From positions 186,001 to 250,000 of the forward strand of contig JABVXV010000060.1 in the NCBI GenBank assembly GCA_013365325.1: DNA of 64,000 nucleotides, read 5' to 3'. This DNA is from Dipetalonema caudispina. Taxonomy: Eukaryota; Nematoda; Chromadorea; Rhabditida; Onchocercidae. A model generated the notes under the pieces. That model did no database searches, was not told the origin of the DNA, and saw nothing but the letters and a program-made list of their open reading frames with translations. This document shows, piece by piece, positions 50,738 to 63,592 of this stretch. Each line of letters opens with the position of its first letter. The first letter of the stretch is position 1. Both the position numbers and the translations under genes were made by a program.

Positions 50738-53700
50738 ATGCCAAACAGTTTGAACTGTTTTTTTCATCATTTGACCTCTTCATTTCTTAGTAATAATAAT
50801 GTGTAATATTTTTCCTATTTCTTTGCTTTCATACTTTATGATTTATATTATTACCTGTAATGCATACTTTTGTGGTTTTTTTTTTTTTTTTTTTTTAAAG
50901 ATGTACTTACTTGTCATATTGTAATCTAAGGAAAAAATTTCATTCCAACAAATGAAAATTATCAGCAAATAGCTTTTTTCTGTGATTTCAATCAAGTTTA
51001 AAAAATTTCATGGTGCATTTGATTAGTGAAATTTGTGAAGTAAGCGGGTTTTTGTATTTTTGTACGGTAAATTATCTAAAATCGATTAAATTACGCGAAA
51101 ATGGGAAATTATCACTGTGGAATATGCAAATTTATTTGATGCTTGAATTTTGTTATCATTTGTTACCATGGTCTGCTAGTAACTGGTTCGATGAAACAAC
51201 GGGTCATTTCACTATTTAATATTACATCAAGTAAGGTTATCATTTCACTCATAAATCTCAATTAGTTTTAGTACGCTAGTCCTTCAGTTTACTAAGATTT
51301 AATAATATGTCCAAATATAATTTCCAATTGCCAGTAATTGCCGGAATATGATTTCTTGATATATACTATCCATAGTGTTAGTATTTACCAATTGATGGAA
51401 TACGTCAAATTTTTGATCAAACGTATAAGTTTATTCTTTTATTGTTAAAAAAGCTAACCACTTTGCATTAGGTAGAAATTTCTAAGGAGAAAAAAAAGTA
51501 CTGTTTAAATTGATATTCTTTTAGTATTTAAGTTAAATGGCAGAAGTTACATTCTTATGATGAAAATTTTATAAAAGAATTTAAGCTTTTTATATGTTTT
51601 TCGTGGTCTCCTAATTAACTGTTCTCACAGTTAATTTTTTCCCATCATCTTATGATAACAGTTTTTATCTGTTTAAAAAAGTATTTTTCTCCGAGTTTGA
51701 AATTCTAATGTATCGATTTTCGATCGGAAATTTCACTCTTTAGAAGTATGAAAGAATGATTTTCTTTTTGAAATATCCGAAATTGCAAATTTATGAAATT
51801 TGTATCCTCTCAGTTTTTTCTACAAAGGGAGCTGCATTTCTGTTTCTTAGCTTAATTTACTTTAGCCGTATCTTTCTTAGATCAATTCACATTGTACATA
51901 AAAAATATTACTGTTTCACTTGGCTTCTACATTATATATTATCAATATCTATCATTTATTTGATGCCCATCATGGTGTCATTATCTTGTCGTTCATTATC
52001 TTTAATTTCACTTGTCTAGGCTACAAAAATAGCAATGTATTTTTTGTCGAAGCTGAATAATATCCGAGTAGAAATCGATAGGTGCTTTATTTTTGGGTTA
52101 CTGCTTGAGTTTTAAGTTAGATGATACATTGAAGTAATTTTTTTTTTTCTTAAGGAATTCACTTTGAGGCTTAAAAAAAACTTTTTTTTTTATGAAAACC
52201 TTATTTGCATGTGAAATTTTCCCCGTGTCTTTGTTCTTTTGTTTTCTTCAGGTATTCCTGTCGTTATGCATGTACCTTTTGCCCTCATTGCCATTGTTTC
52301 ATTTCGATTTTGCATTTTTGCGATACACGCTTTTCTTATTTTCCCGGTAAACTTGCAGTTCCTAAACGATATATGTGATTCCTATGTAAGTATGCAAATT
52401 TTTCGTAATATCCGCTTGCATATTTTCGTATCGAATTTTATCCCCGCAACTTGCACCTTTCTTAGAATTATTGGAAACTATTTGAACAGCTTATATTAGA
52501 TTTAAAATAAAGTATATTAGTAATCATATATTGCGTATGAAAGAAGTAGTTCAAATTTTAACGACGTGTATTTCTTTGTCGTTTTCTCAACAGTATTTTT
52601 TAAATATTGCTGGATGAAAAATAAATTCATGCAGTTGTTCACTTGTAAATAACGTTACACACTTTTGGTATTTATTATATTTCAATAAATATTTACTTAA
52701 CTGAATTCGTATTTTTACAAAATATGTATTTCCAGTCGAATTTTAGACCAAATTTCAGCAAAAAATTTGACTCAAGTTCCTACTGTCTAATGCCCACTAT
52801 TAGTAGGATCGGATCCACCGCAGAAAACATAGGATTTAGATTTCCTTTTTTATAGTGGCATAGCTTCACCAAATAAAAATGAAGATAATTGTTTGGAAAA
52901 AGGTAAATAATGCCGTAGTATTGTGATGCAACAAGTAATCAACATATACTGTTTTAATTTCAGAAAAAAAAAATGGAGGACAATAAATGAGGATAATCAT
53001 ATATTGTTTAATGCAACCTTACATGCTATAGTTTTCAGAATTACAATAAAAGAGAATAAAATGCATCAAAAATTAATACTAAACGGCAGCAAAGTAATAG
53101 CATTACCGATATTGAAATGATAAAATGCTAGTATTTGTATTTTATGATTGAGAAAAATATAGTAAGAAGCAGAAAAAGAGAAATTATTAAGATAGGACAG
53201 CGAAACAAATGTTATTGGGGACAGAGAGCTTCTTGGACTAGTGAAAGGAAGGGAAAAAATGTTAAGGATTTAAAACTAAAATGAATTTCGTGAAAATACC
53301 AATGCGTTTAAAGTGAGGAGAAAAAAAATCTTGAAATGAACAAACTAGCCAGAGATTACAGTGAGGGAATAATTAAGTTGTCACAGCAACTCATACAACT
53401 AAAAACACATGTAATAAAAGCTTACTTAAGCTAAATCTAAACCTCTTACAAATGCAAAACGGTCCAAAATTAAATGAAATTTGAACACTTTAATATTAAT
53501 TTCTGATGGAAGAAATTCTTACAGCATTCACTTCGACATCTCACTTCCCTTTACTCCGTAAAAAAAAAAAAAAAAAACGCAAATACGAGAAAGTATATAA
53601 AATATCGCATTTGAAAACAAAACTCAAAATTTCTAAAACATGAAATAATAAATTCACCAAAAGAAAACACCAAAAAAGAACGAACATCTCTCACCTCTCT

Positions 53701-54987
53701 GAACTCTGGAATATTTCTTAAATAAAATATTCACGTGAATTCAGTGCTGAATATATCCCATTTCATTAAATTGAAAGCACAGGCAGATATTTTAGTAATA
53801 AAAACAATTAAAAGACAATAATATCACTTGTTATAATTTCACTAAACAAGTTATCATATTATGGAGAGAAAAAACAAGGCTAAATGACGTCCTGAAGCAC
53901 CAAACACATATTCTAATTGGATGCATCATCAAATTAGATAAGCTTGATCCAAATTGAAATCCAGTTATTGTTTCAAAGAATGGTGGAAATTAGGAAATTG
54001 GTGCGAGTATACTTCGTTTCTATGAGCACAAAGAAAAATTCAAAAACCAAGAATGTGGTAAATGTATAAAACCGCTTTGGATCACTTTTAAATTTGGAGT
54101 GTTTGGTCGAAATGGACTTCTTTTTACACAATCATGTAGGTAACCAAAAATTCGGCAATACAAGTCTCTTGGATCACTGCCATATTGAGAAAGAATCCCA
54201 TGCTAAGAGATAGAGTATGAGGAACTGTTAACAAAAAATTCCATAAATCTCTAGATATCACTTATATTCTGCTCAAAACCTCCCACTTACGTAATTTGAT
54301 TCAGCTAAGAACATGAATTTCATTGAATTTGTAAACAGTGTTACCATGAAGTAGAATTTCACAAAAACCACTCCCAAATGAACTTACTCTGTTGTTAGAA
54401 GTTTTTTGTAAAAATCTCTCGTAGAAATGAACGGCATTATGTATGCACCGACAATAAGGCAATGTTTTGCCAACCATAAAAATAAAATGAAACAGATGAG
54501 AAATTAGTCAAAGTGGCAGTTTACTCAATAAGATATCCGGAATAACAGCATGGGACTCGATTTTCTGGATATCAAAGCCATGATTTACCACCTTCATATT
54601 AATTTACTCAATAAATAAGGGGATTATACCTGACATTAAAAAAATAGGCAGATTAAGCAACGTAATAATTATCTACGTTACATCGTGCTATGAAACAAAT
54701 GACTATTGTGCAAGAATCATTTCTGAAACTTATAGCTGACTTCATAATTTCTTGAAAAATAAACTAACTATCCAACAGCATGTACCTTGAACCAAAAATC
54801 TCCATTTGTTAAGAATATGGCATCAACCTTGTTGTTTTTCGCAAAATTATTTTAAATAAAAATTTGGAAGTGTGCAGGAAAATCAGATAAATCATGGCCT
54901 GAACAGACAACAATTCAATATTCTAAACAAAAAAACCAATTAAATCAAATCAAAACAAAAAACCAATTAAATTAAATCGAAATGCAA
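50738..54987. other. TSC22 3' UTR and convergent intergenic spacer
   Basis: This lies between the stop codons of the convergent TSC22 and IER genes. The left 1.8 kb is probably TSC22 3' UTR: it contains T21 at 50876-50896, and the first canonical AATAAA is at 52506-52511. Short plus-strand frames at 51756-52019 and 52239-52499 are hydrophobic, lack splice context and look like chance. From about 52530 to 54987 nothing is recognised beyond the 3' flank of the IER gene. Confidence 0.5.
52506..52511 (+). terminator. Candidate TSC22 polyadenylation signal
   Basis: This is the first AATAAA found after the TSC22 stop, 1.77 kb downstream. It implies a long 3' UTR, as is common in this family, but an earlier variant signal cannot be excluded. 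Confidence 0.3.
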
Positions 54988-57031
54988 CTAACAGATCAAT
55001 GGATTACAGGTAATATGTATAAATGAATTAATCTGTTTCGGAGTTTGTTGAAGTGAAGAAACGCTGGAGACAGCTGGTCGCGTAAGAAACTGGTCAGCGA
55101 CAACGCTAAGGCCTGAGTTGAACACCGAAATTAGGCCCGTCAACTGACGTTCTTCAACGCAGCATTTCTTCACACTGCATGAAGACGGCAAACGAAGTGC
55201 AGACGTTTTACGTTTTCGATGGTGCAGAGGAGTTGTTGAAGATAATGAGCCGTTTTCAGAATCTCTGTCTTCTTCAGTCTCGTCATCATTGGTGCATGAA
55301 CAAACTTCCTCGTCATCTGAGATAGATTCTGAAACCGGAGCAACAACTGTGTCAGCAGAAACTGTTAAACAATCAAAACCAGAATCTCGTCTTGACTTAT
55401 GTGATGCAAATTCTTCCATTTCTTCTTCTTTCTCTTTTGTCTGCTGGCTAACCGACTGTGACGAAATCATGTCTTCCGAGAAATATATATCAGGAAGGGA
55501 TGCGGAGTCGGTATACATGTGTTGCTGAGTTGCTGTTTCATCCATACCGTACATTTCTGGACCAGCAAATGTATACTGCAACGGTGCAAGACGAAGTGTC
55601 GAATAGCCAAATTCGATTTGTTCCTGCTTTACCAAGTTACCACAGCTACTACCCAAATGCATTGGTTCATGACTAAAATGAAAATTTTTTCAATACTTTG
55701 GAGAACTTCTTGAAATGATAAAAATCGGATAATGGAAAGGTATGGCATTCATTCAGTGGTTTGCTTTTTTCGGTAAAGGGAATAAGCAACTGTCAAAAAC
55801 AACCGTAAACACCTAGAAAAAGAAATTAGCATGCCTGTAGCAAAAAAGCTCAGTTTTCACCGATCTTAGACTACGAAAGATATAGCACAATCCATAAAAT
55901 TTCCCAACTTTTTCTTCTTTCAACTACAAATATCCCAAAGTCTTATTATCATCATTAGGTGTAAGAACACGATATAACAAATTCATCAAACAAGCTGACA
56001 ATCGAGAAAATTAAACACACTTTCACTCTGTTCCAAGTCGCTTTTTTTCTTTTTATACAAGAAAATGAATTTTTGAAAATAGGGAGACCGCTTCTGATCA
56101 CGTCAGAATTTTATGTAACACTAATACATTTTATGCCTGAATAATTTTCGTGTAAACGATTTACATAAAACCTGTCTTCATTAATTCGAAAAGCTTTTGC
56201 GAAAACAACTTCATTTTTATCAGACATTCCTGATTATCTCTCAATCCATGTTCCTCATTCTCCATTTCATTCCCATGATGTCTGTATTTTTACAAAATAC
56301 ATTATGCATCCTGCTTTGGGAAATGTTTCCTTCCGAGATGACGAATAGGAACTTACCCAATAAAAATCTACACAACGGTTTAGCGATATCTTAAACTGTG
56401 TTGTGTACCACTACACTTAAACTGTAGAAATCTTGCAATATGAAGCAGTTGCTGCCCTGGTGAATTTAATCTAAGCCAATTACAACATTTCCGACTTCTA
56501 CCTTTTGCTTCCGATAACGGACAAACTGCTTACTTTTTTGACAAATCCAACAGGTGAGTTGTATCCTCATCCGCATTCTCATAATCGGTATCATCCATTT
56601 CGTCCTCTACATCATCATCCATATCAACATAATGAGACGGAGAAAATGTGTCCAAAGTTGGCACAGGATTTGTATGCAACATCATCATGGAGCTCTCTGC
56701 TAATCTTGGCTCTTCCACCCACTCGTAGCCATTTGAGAACATTGGATATCTAAAATCTTCTTAAGGAGAATTTAAGAAAATTATTAGGGATTTTTCCGAC
56801 AGAAAAGAAACTCCCTGAAAATTGATTTAAAAAAAGAAACGGATGGTATCAGATTAACCTTTTCTGTTCATCACGAGCCCTTCTCAACAAATGTAGAATC
56901 AATAAATTTCGATGCAGCTTTGCACCACCTCGTTCACTTTTTGAATTTACCATTTTAGCACATGAAAGACGAATTAAACGACTACACACTTCGGTTTCAA
57001 TGATTTCATCAACGTCACTAACTGGAGGCAT
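54988..57031 (-). CDS. Immediate early response (IER2/IER5-type) family protein
   Basis: Three minus-strand exons, 57031-56859, 56749-56534 and 55672-54988, join in phase (2, 2) to give 357 aa. Residues about 12-58 carry the IER domain: RLSCAKMVNSKSERGGAK then LHRNLLILHLLRRARDEQ, matching the vertebrate pattern of a KM..S..QRGG..LHRSL helix. The middle is acidic and Ser/Thr-rich (MDDDVEDEMDDTDYE; SDDEEVCSCTNDDETEEDRD). The C-terminal end has HHRKRKT, a likely nuclear signal, then VKKCC and LTGLISVFNSGLSVV, resembling the conserved NLISIFGSGF end of IER proteins. Vertebrate members are nuclear or cytosolic regulators induced by serum or stress; IER5 acts with PP2A and HSF1. Function here is inferred. 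The first exon begins at the only good ATG, two bases after an acceptor. Both ends of the family pattern are present, so the call is firm. Confidence 0.85.
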
Positions 57032-57054
57032 TTCTGCAATATTGCAAAATTAAG
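57032..57054 (-). promoter_or_regulatory. Probable spliced-leader acceptor of the IER gene
   Basis: On the minus strand TTTTGCAATATTGCAG (AG at 57035-57034) is followed by AA and then the ATG at 57031. A 2-nt leader after a good acceptor is typical of a trans-spliced nematode start; SL use is inferred. Confidence 0.5.
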
Positions 57055-57844
57055 CTTTGAACTATTTAAAATCTCGCAGTAATCAAATCACTCGCAAGTG
57101 TATATTAATAAAGAAGATATATATATTCAACATCATATAGATGTTAAAGATAAAAGTAATGCGATGAGAGGAGAATTATGCAAAAAAAAGTGAGTGATAT
57201 TAACTGTAAAGATCTTTAAAGCACTGGCATGTCTTATAGCCTAATGTAACCTATAACATAGTTTATTCCATCTAATCTTTAGGCTTATATCTAACAAAGA
57301 GCTGAAGAATTATTTTAAGCCAACTTATACTATCACCACTGCTTCCATTTTTTATAGTAAAGATATTTGAAATTGCATAGGATAAATGATCAATGTAGAC
57401 GCGAAGACCTTATGTTTTGTCTCACAATAATTCCACGTATGAAACTAATAAAACAGTCTTACTAGTGGAATTAACAGACAGCTAATTATCATATCACTGT
57501 AAGATAATCTATAAGTTAATGTATCGATCTGAGCTGATAATAAACGAAATACGTCCCTGCAATCCCTTTATGTCCATCAGGAAATGCTCCTTAAGAGTAA
57601 AAGCTTTCCTAGCGATGTCATGACATGCAGCATGCATTGAACCTGCAGCGTGTCACACTGATTACGATGACATCACCTGCCCAGTTTGGTCAACAACGCT
57701 ATCAATAACGACGATAACGCAAACAAGAATGGCTGGTTATAAACGACCGCGACGGTTGTAGCAACAGCGGCAGCAACAACACCAACGCCAACTTCCCATC
57801 CTCTTCCATACAATCCCTCTTACACCTCTTCTCCTATATGTCTG

Positions 57845-58209
57845 TCCCTCCCTTTCTCTCCTTCTCTCCCTCTCTCTTTCGTCGACATAACCAATACAAA
57901 TTGCACGCCCACGCCTGGCAGCAAGGTTCACAAAATGAGTAGTAGAAGATAAATGAAAGATAGACAGAAAAGTAAGAGAAATGGAAAAGAAGAGAGCGTT
58001 GAATTGGAGGAGAACAGTATGGATGCAGAGTATAGAAGGGAACACGTTGAATGATTGGTATAGGCTATTATACTCTCCCTTCATTCTGTCCAGGGCACTT
58101 TTCAAGCATATCGAAGATGAGAGTGTATTAATGAAATGGAGGGTATACAGGTTGATAGACAGATAAGAAAGATGGATGGATTAAGGGAGAGAGAGAGTGA
58201 GAGAGAGAT
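57845..58209. repeat. Opposed CT-rich and GA-rich tracts
   Basis: A 36-bp pyrimidine tract (57845-57880, mostly CT/CCT) and a 24-bp GA tract (58186-58209) are complementary in inverted orientation about 305 bp apart. They may bind GAGA-type factors or form a stem, and they lie 0.8-1.2 kb upstream of the IER start. Confidence 0.6.
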
Positions 58210-61200
58210 AAATGATCAAACATTAAGAAATAGAGCATAGCACGACAGAGAGACGTCAATTGGCAATGTGCCAGTGTACTTCTTTTACAACCCAATCATT
58301 GCAAGGAGATGATGGAAATTCGGGGTGAGTTTATGAGTTCCGGTTTTTCAATGGATTAACAGGGATTCCGGAACAAGCGGAGAAGAACCTTTCCGCTTTC
58401 CTGCTTCATTTCCCATTCTTGCGTTGCGTTCACGTTATGACTCCAAAGACCAAAGCTTACTACTACTCATTTAAGGCTCTTCTTATCGTTTCATGGTAAA
58501 AACGGATTTGGTAACTTTGACAAGGGTCTGTGTCACCATGACAAGCAAGCAATTCGGATGGACATACTTCATTCTGTCTGCATTCTCTAGTCAATTTGCA
58601 TATTTTCAGCGAATTCATTCTCACTATTTATCAATAATTGCTTGAAGGGAAGGGTAATTGCATGGTAGGAATGCTGTATGAAGAGAATGAGTTATGATTA
58701 TAGCCTTGGATGTCCACTCTAAGAATGTCCACATGTCATCCGAGCATACGGTTGTATTTTAGTAGTTCTTCTAACAAGTTTATGATCAAAATATTGAAAA
58801 CAACAGTTGGCAATTGATATTGAATGAATGACACACTTGGCTATCCTGAAAAACACTAGGCCTAAACTTTTCAGCACATCTAATCATTTCATTGAAACAG
58901 AACCAAAGTTTTTATACGTTTAGGCTAATCGTTCTGTAGAAGTGTTGCAACTGCCTCCTACAATTATCACTTAACGTTACTGATAATTGTTGATACGAAT
59001 ATGATGAAAGGGTGTTATTGATTGCTGCTGAGATGAATATGATCGACATATTGAAAGTATTGAAAGTTGATTGACAGAGAAAAGACTTTGGTACATACTC
59101 GTTAAACGAATTGCAAAGATAAATAAATATAGCTACAACAAGAAGATTATTCAAATTTCAAAATGGGATTTGATTCAAAAAATAATGGGATATCGATGTG
59201 GTTTTCCGTAACAAGTGATCGTAAGGAATTTAAACTTCACAGTACGTTTCTGCTTAAGCTGTTGAATTTTTATCCGATTGAAATCAGTGAAAGATTCACT
59301 AAACTTCATACTTCGAGAATCTAGTTAGTTAATTCAGGACTAATTATTTAATGAGGGGGAAACCAATTAGTGCTTTTGAGTGGAACTAACACTTATCATC
59401 TTCAAAAAATATTGTTGTGTAGGAGGTAATTCCTGTAAAATATAATTTTTGAATCGAATCTAAATATCAAGACTAATCAGCGTAACAAATTAATTTGCAT
59501 AGCATGGCCACGTGCTGGAGGCAGCCAATTGACAGGTAAACTTCCTACACTTATTATTTGAAAGTGAAACCCAAGAGATGTGAAATTCAATCATTTATCC
59601 TATTTCCTCTTTAGATAAAAATTAATTTAGGAAATATGAAAATTGACCATATTTCATTAGAAATTGTTCGAAAATACACGCTAATAAATTGAAAATTGCA
59701 TGTATTATTACTACGAGTTAATAAAAGAGAAATTGAATCGTTAAATGATTTGAATTGACTTTGATGAGCAATTGAACATTTTTCAGTCTGATGGTAAGAT
59801 AAGTTTATTTTCGCATAAAAGAAGGAACTACTTTATTTTAATCTTTGTCGCTTTTTTTTTTCTTTTGATTAACCAGAGCGGAAAAAGGTTAGAAATTTAG
59901 AATTATTGATGAAGCATCTCTATCTTTAGGATTTTTAAATATTAATGGTTTGTTTATTTCTATACCAAAAGATTAATAATTTCTTATATAAACAACTGAA
60001 TATTTGATATCAATTTATAATGATTGTACGAAAGTTACTGACGAAAATGTTTTCCAATGTTGTTGTGTCATATAGAATGACAAGAGTTGTAGAAATTTCC
60101 ACAATGTTTCATAAAATTATTAACAATTATCGTAAAATATTATTTCTCGAACAAATAGTGAAAAACGAATTATAAACGATTGTTGTGAATGAGATATTTC
60201 TTCTAGTAAACAGAGAAGTGCGAACTATATTTTAGGAATTTGATCAAAACAATTTTTTCTAAGTTTGGCTACAAATGAATTAAAGAGAGAGGAGAGAGAA
60301 GGAAAGAGTGTTGGTTGATTTTTTGGCACTCCTAATGTAGTGCATCGTCCGGAACAGCTTTCCTGATTCTATACAGGGTAGACCGAATTCGAGCATACAT
60401 AGAGAAATATATGTACATAGGACGATGAGTAGTGAAAAATAACTTGTTAAAAGTAAACTCTTGTTTGCAAAATAGTGACTTTTAAAAACTATCTCTTTCT
60501 TTGTCCTCGTGACTACAAGCTTATCTTACTTCTGTTAGATCTGACCTCTTGAATCCTTTGAATTTTAAACCATTACCCTTTTCATGGTTCTGATTATGAT
60601 TTTATCATTAGTTTTTTTAAAATGCTAGTTGACCGACTTGTTCTGTTTGCAATTCTGAAATCAAATTTTTATGAAGTTTGTATGTAGTTTTTGTTCCATT
60701 TTAAGTTTAGCATTTTCAAACTATATTTGCATAAATGTTTGAAATCGAGCATCTCAGAAATAATACTTGCTGTTGAAATTTTGCACAGCTTGAGATTCAG
60801 ATGATAGAAAAATTTACTGTGGGGAATGAAAGAATGATTAATCGGCAAAAGAATTTTTTTTTTTTCAATCTAATTACAAAATAATTAATCAATATATTTA
60901 ATATACAGCTTGAAATGCATAAATCGTCAGTTTTTGTTTCTTTTTTGAATTTCAAAAGGATTGATCATTATACTAAGTTAGATCAAAAACAAAAACAAAA
61001 AAAAAAAAAGGAAACAGTTATGGAAGTAATCAACGAAACGTTAAGAAAATAAAAAAATTGCATTAATTTTAGAGAAAATAGTTGTTAGATTCAATTTAGA
61101 GTATTTTTCACATCGATAATAATCATCGCTGACCACTAATATGAAATCTAAATATTTGAATTTTATTCATTCAAGCAAATAAATACAAAATAAACAAATT

Positions 61201-61912
61201 ATGAACAAAAAATTAAGCAAATAAATATCCATTTTCCTGTTTTCTTCGGTCCTCCTTTCCCTTTCACTGTTCGTTGTATTTGTTGATCTTTTTAGTGCCC
61301 TATTCTCAGATCTCCGTAAATGATGTCCATGCCTGATCGATAAAGATCTTGAAAGTTACCTTTTCAATTCTAACACTATACTTTTTACTTTTTTACCCTA
61401 CCCATTAAATGATTCTGCATTAGATAAAAAACATGGCTTAGAACAAAATGTGGCCTAACCTATTTGTTAAACTTTTGTATTATCATATGCACTTCAATTT
61501 CCAAAAAGTCATTTCTTCATGGCGTGAGGAGTAACAGATAAGCAAAAACTTCCTTCTGATAAGATCAGTTATTATCAGTTGCTACTGGGCTTGCAAAATA
61601 CATTTCGCGCAGGAACATAAATATACAATTTGAGTTAATTTTAATTCAAAGCTTGTAGTTATATGACCAGATTTAATGTACTTTATATTTTACTGATCAT
61701 GCCGACAGACAAAACTGATTTTAGGAACTTCATCAAAAGCAGGGACTGACTGACCCTAAAGCTTATCTTATTTTGAAGGTGAATGAAGAGAATGAATAAA
61801 TTTACGGAAGTCAGGAACTTCATTAATGTAATTTCAGAAGTGATAAACCAGTTAATCAAATCATTTCTGTACTAGTAAAATTCGCTGGAACAGAAATACA
61901 TTCAGCATTCAT

Positions 61913-61916
<4 letters not shown>

Positions 61917-61950
<34 letters not shown>
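61917..61950. repeat. (AC)17 microsatellite
   Basis: Seventeen perfect AC units, probably polymorphic, in intergenic DNA. Confidence 0.95.
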
Positions 61951-61952
<2 letters not shown>

Positions 61953-63037
61953 CCAAAGTTGAAATTAAAATCAGAATCGCAGAAAACTGGTATTTCTTCA
62001 TTCCTTCTTTGGCATGCTGTGTCAATAATCTTTTCTCTCCTATCCATGTTTCTCCTCTCCTAACTTTTCTTTTTATTTAAACATCACTGTTTGAAAGCAA
62101 AAGCATTTCCTTCTTAATATGAGGGAAAATTCTGTGAGAAAATAGATTTCAAATATAATTCGTCAAAATTAAAGGATCAAAAATCGTTCAGCACTAACTG
62201 TCATGATAAACTTTCATCAAGTTTTAGAACAAAAAACAAGCATAAAGAATAGATTCAGATGCTATCATAATATAATTTAAATAAAAGTTCAACGATACAA
62301 ATGTACGAATAGATGAAATTACTGTGGAGATAAATTTTTTTACAAAATTTGAATAATTCTCTAAACAAAAATTTTAGTAAGATTTCAGTAGAAAAAATCG
62401 CATAAAGTTTCTAATTTGGATATTTGTTAAAATATTTTGTGTACTTTTGGTCATATTCCACGCCTGGCCTAATTAGAGTGATACGGAAATTAGGGTACTT
62501 ATGCAACGTCTCTAATTAGTGTAGAACGAAACATCTTATCAGTAAGTGTGCTACTTCAACCATTCCGATGAATGAATTGTCATTATTCAATATTAGCCAA
62601 GTTACACATATTGTCATTTTTGGGCCAGACTTATGATAATGTAATCAACATGAAGATAATGATTAAATCGTCATTGAAATTAACATTTCCCTTCCAATTA
62701 CAATTTCTTAAGTTTTCCGGGATCAGAATAATTCTTTTAATATTCTCAAAAGAGATGATTCGAAATAGCACTAAATCCTTCAGGCAGTATTTTATTTAGC
62801 GATGTTAAAAGTCTTGGAAACTGTTACATTTGTCAACTTTTAACAAAATAATAATTTGTAAAAAATTTATCTAAACTTTCTTTGGAAAAATATAGATATA
62901 AATATTTCATAAACATTTAAGGAAGTGAAGATGCATTCAGTGGAAAGGATTTTATTGGACAAAAAAAAAGAACTTCAAAAATGTTCACAAATTCCTCAAC
63001 CAATTTATATAACAATAATATACGATGAAATAACAGT

Positions 63038-63592
63038 TGTTGTCACGAAGGAAGGAATAATAATACATTACTTGTAATTAAAGTAATTGATGCTTTATTT
63101 TATAACGAAACAATTATTCTTGTAAATTGTAAACAAAAATCATTTAACTTATACTCATCCTTGTCTAAGATGAGATATCAACACAATGCGTCTTTGTTAT
63201 CTGTGGTTACGACAGCAACGCATTGTCCTTTGTTTCATATGCTTAAGCTTGGATTGTAAAACATTATCCTTTGTCTCATATGCTTAAGCTAGGATTGTAA
63301 AATATTGTCCTTTATGTCATATACTTACGACAAGATTACAATAATGCTTCCTGTAAGCCACTCCCACGACACACACATACATATATAAGGGTCACATCTC
63401 TACGAAACTTAATCACCTTATTCATTTACAAAGTAGCGATTCACTCACTTCCACCTTCCTTATTTTATTCTGTTTATTGAGAGCTGAGACCACCTGTCTG
63501 TTCAGTGACTCTTAACTTATTACGCCATAAAAATTATTATAACATCTGCTGGTATTAATTGCTGTATTATTCAATAAATTCTATATTCAACA
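63038..63592 (+). mobile_element. Candidate LTR of a retrotransposon
   Basis: The segment begins TGTTG and ends CAACA (short inverted termini, TG...CA). It holds promoter-like TATATAAGG at 63382-63390 and AATAAA at 63573-63578, 14 bp before the 3' end, the order U3-R-U5 expected of an LTR. Three 41-bp repeats sit upstream of the TATA box. No primer-binding site starting TGG follows, no target duplication was found and no second copy or gag/pol frame is visible. It could be a solo or 5' LTR at the window edge, or an ordinary promoter region. Confidence 0.3.
63221..63343 (+). repeat. Three 41-bp tandem repeats
   Basis: Units start at 63221, 63262 and 63303 with CATTGTCCTTTGTTTCATAT or close variants; the third is diverged. 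A partly similar segment precedes them. They lie 40 bp before the TATATAAGG motif and may act as promoter-proximal binding sites. Confidence 0.8.

Larger units (their letters stand above)
57032..63037. other. IER upstream region, no gene recognised
   Basis: The first 1.6 kb upstream of the IER start is less AT-rich than the window average. It carries the palindrome ATGTCATGACAT (57615-57626), the CRE-like TGACATCA (57668-57675), a CT tract (57845-57880), a GA tract (58186-58209) and TTCCGGAA (58366-58373). The 122-codon minus frame at 57737-58105 is low-complexity translation of these tracts. From about 58700 to 63037 only AT-rich spacer and a CA repeat were seen. Confidence 0.5.

Noticed and set aside
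51756..52499. Two hydrophobic plus-strand frames that look like membrane proteins
   Set aside because: T-rich DNA gives Phe/Leu/Ile frames by chance. They lie in the probable TSC22 3' UTR with no splice or start context.
55289..55713. Plus-strand frames of 64-79 codons
   Set aside because: They are antisense shadows of the last IER exon.
57737..58105. 122-codon minus-strand frame with RERERRRERE and CCCC runs
   Set aside because: This is translation of CT-rich and GCAACA-rich repeats; it has low complexity and no family similarity.
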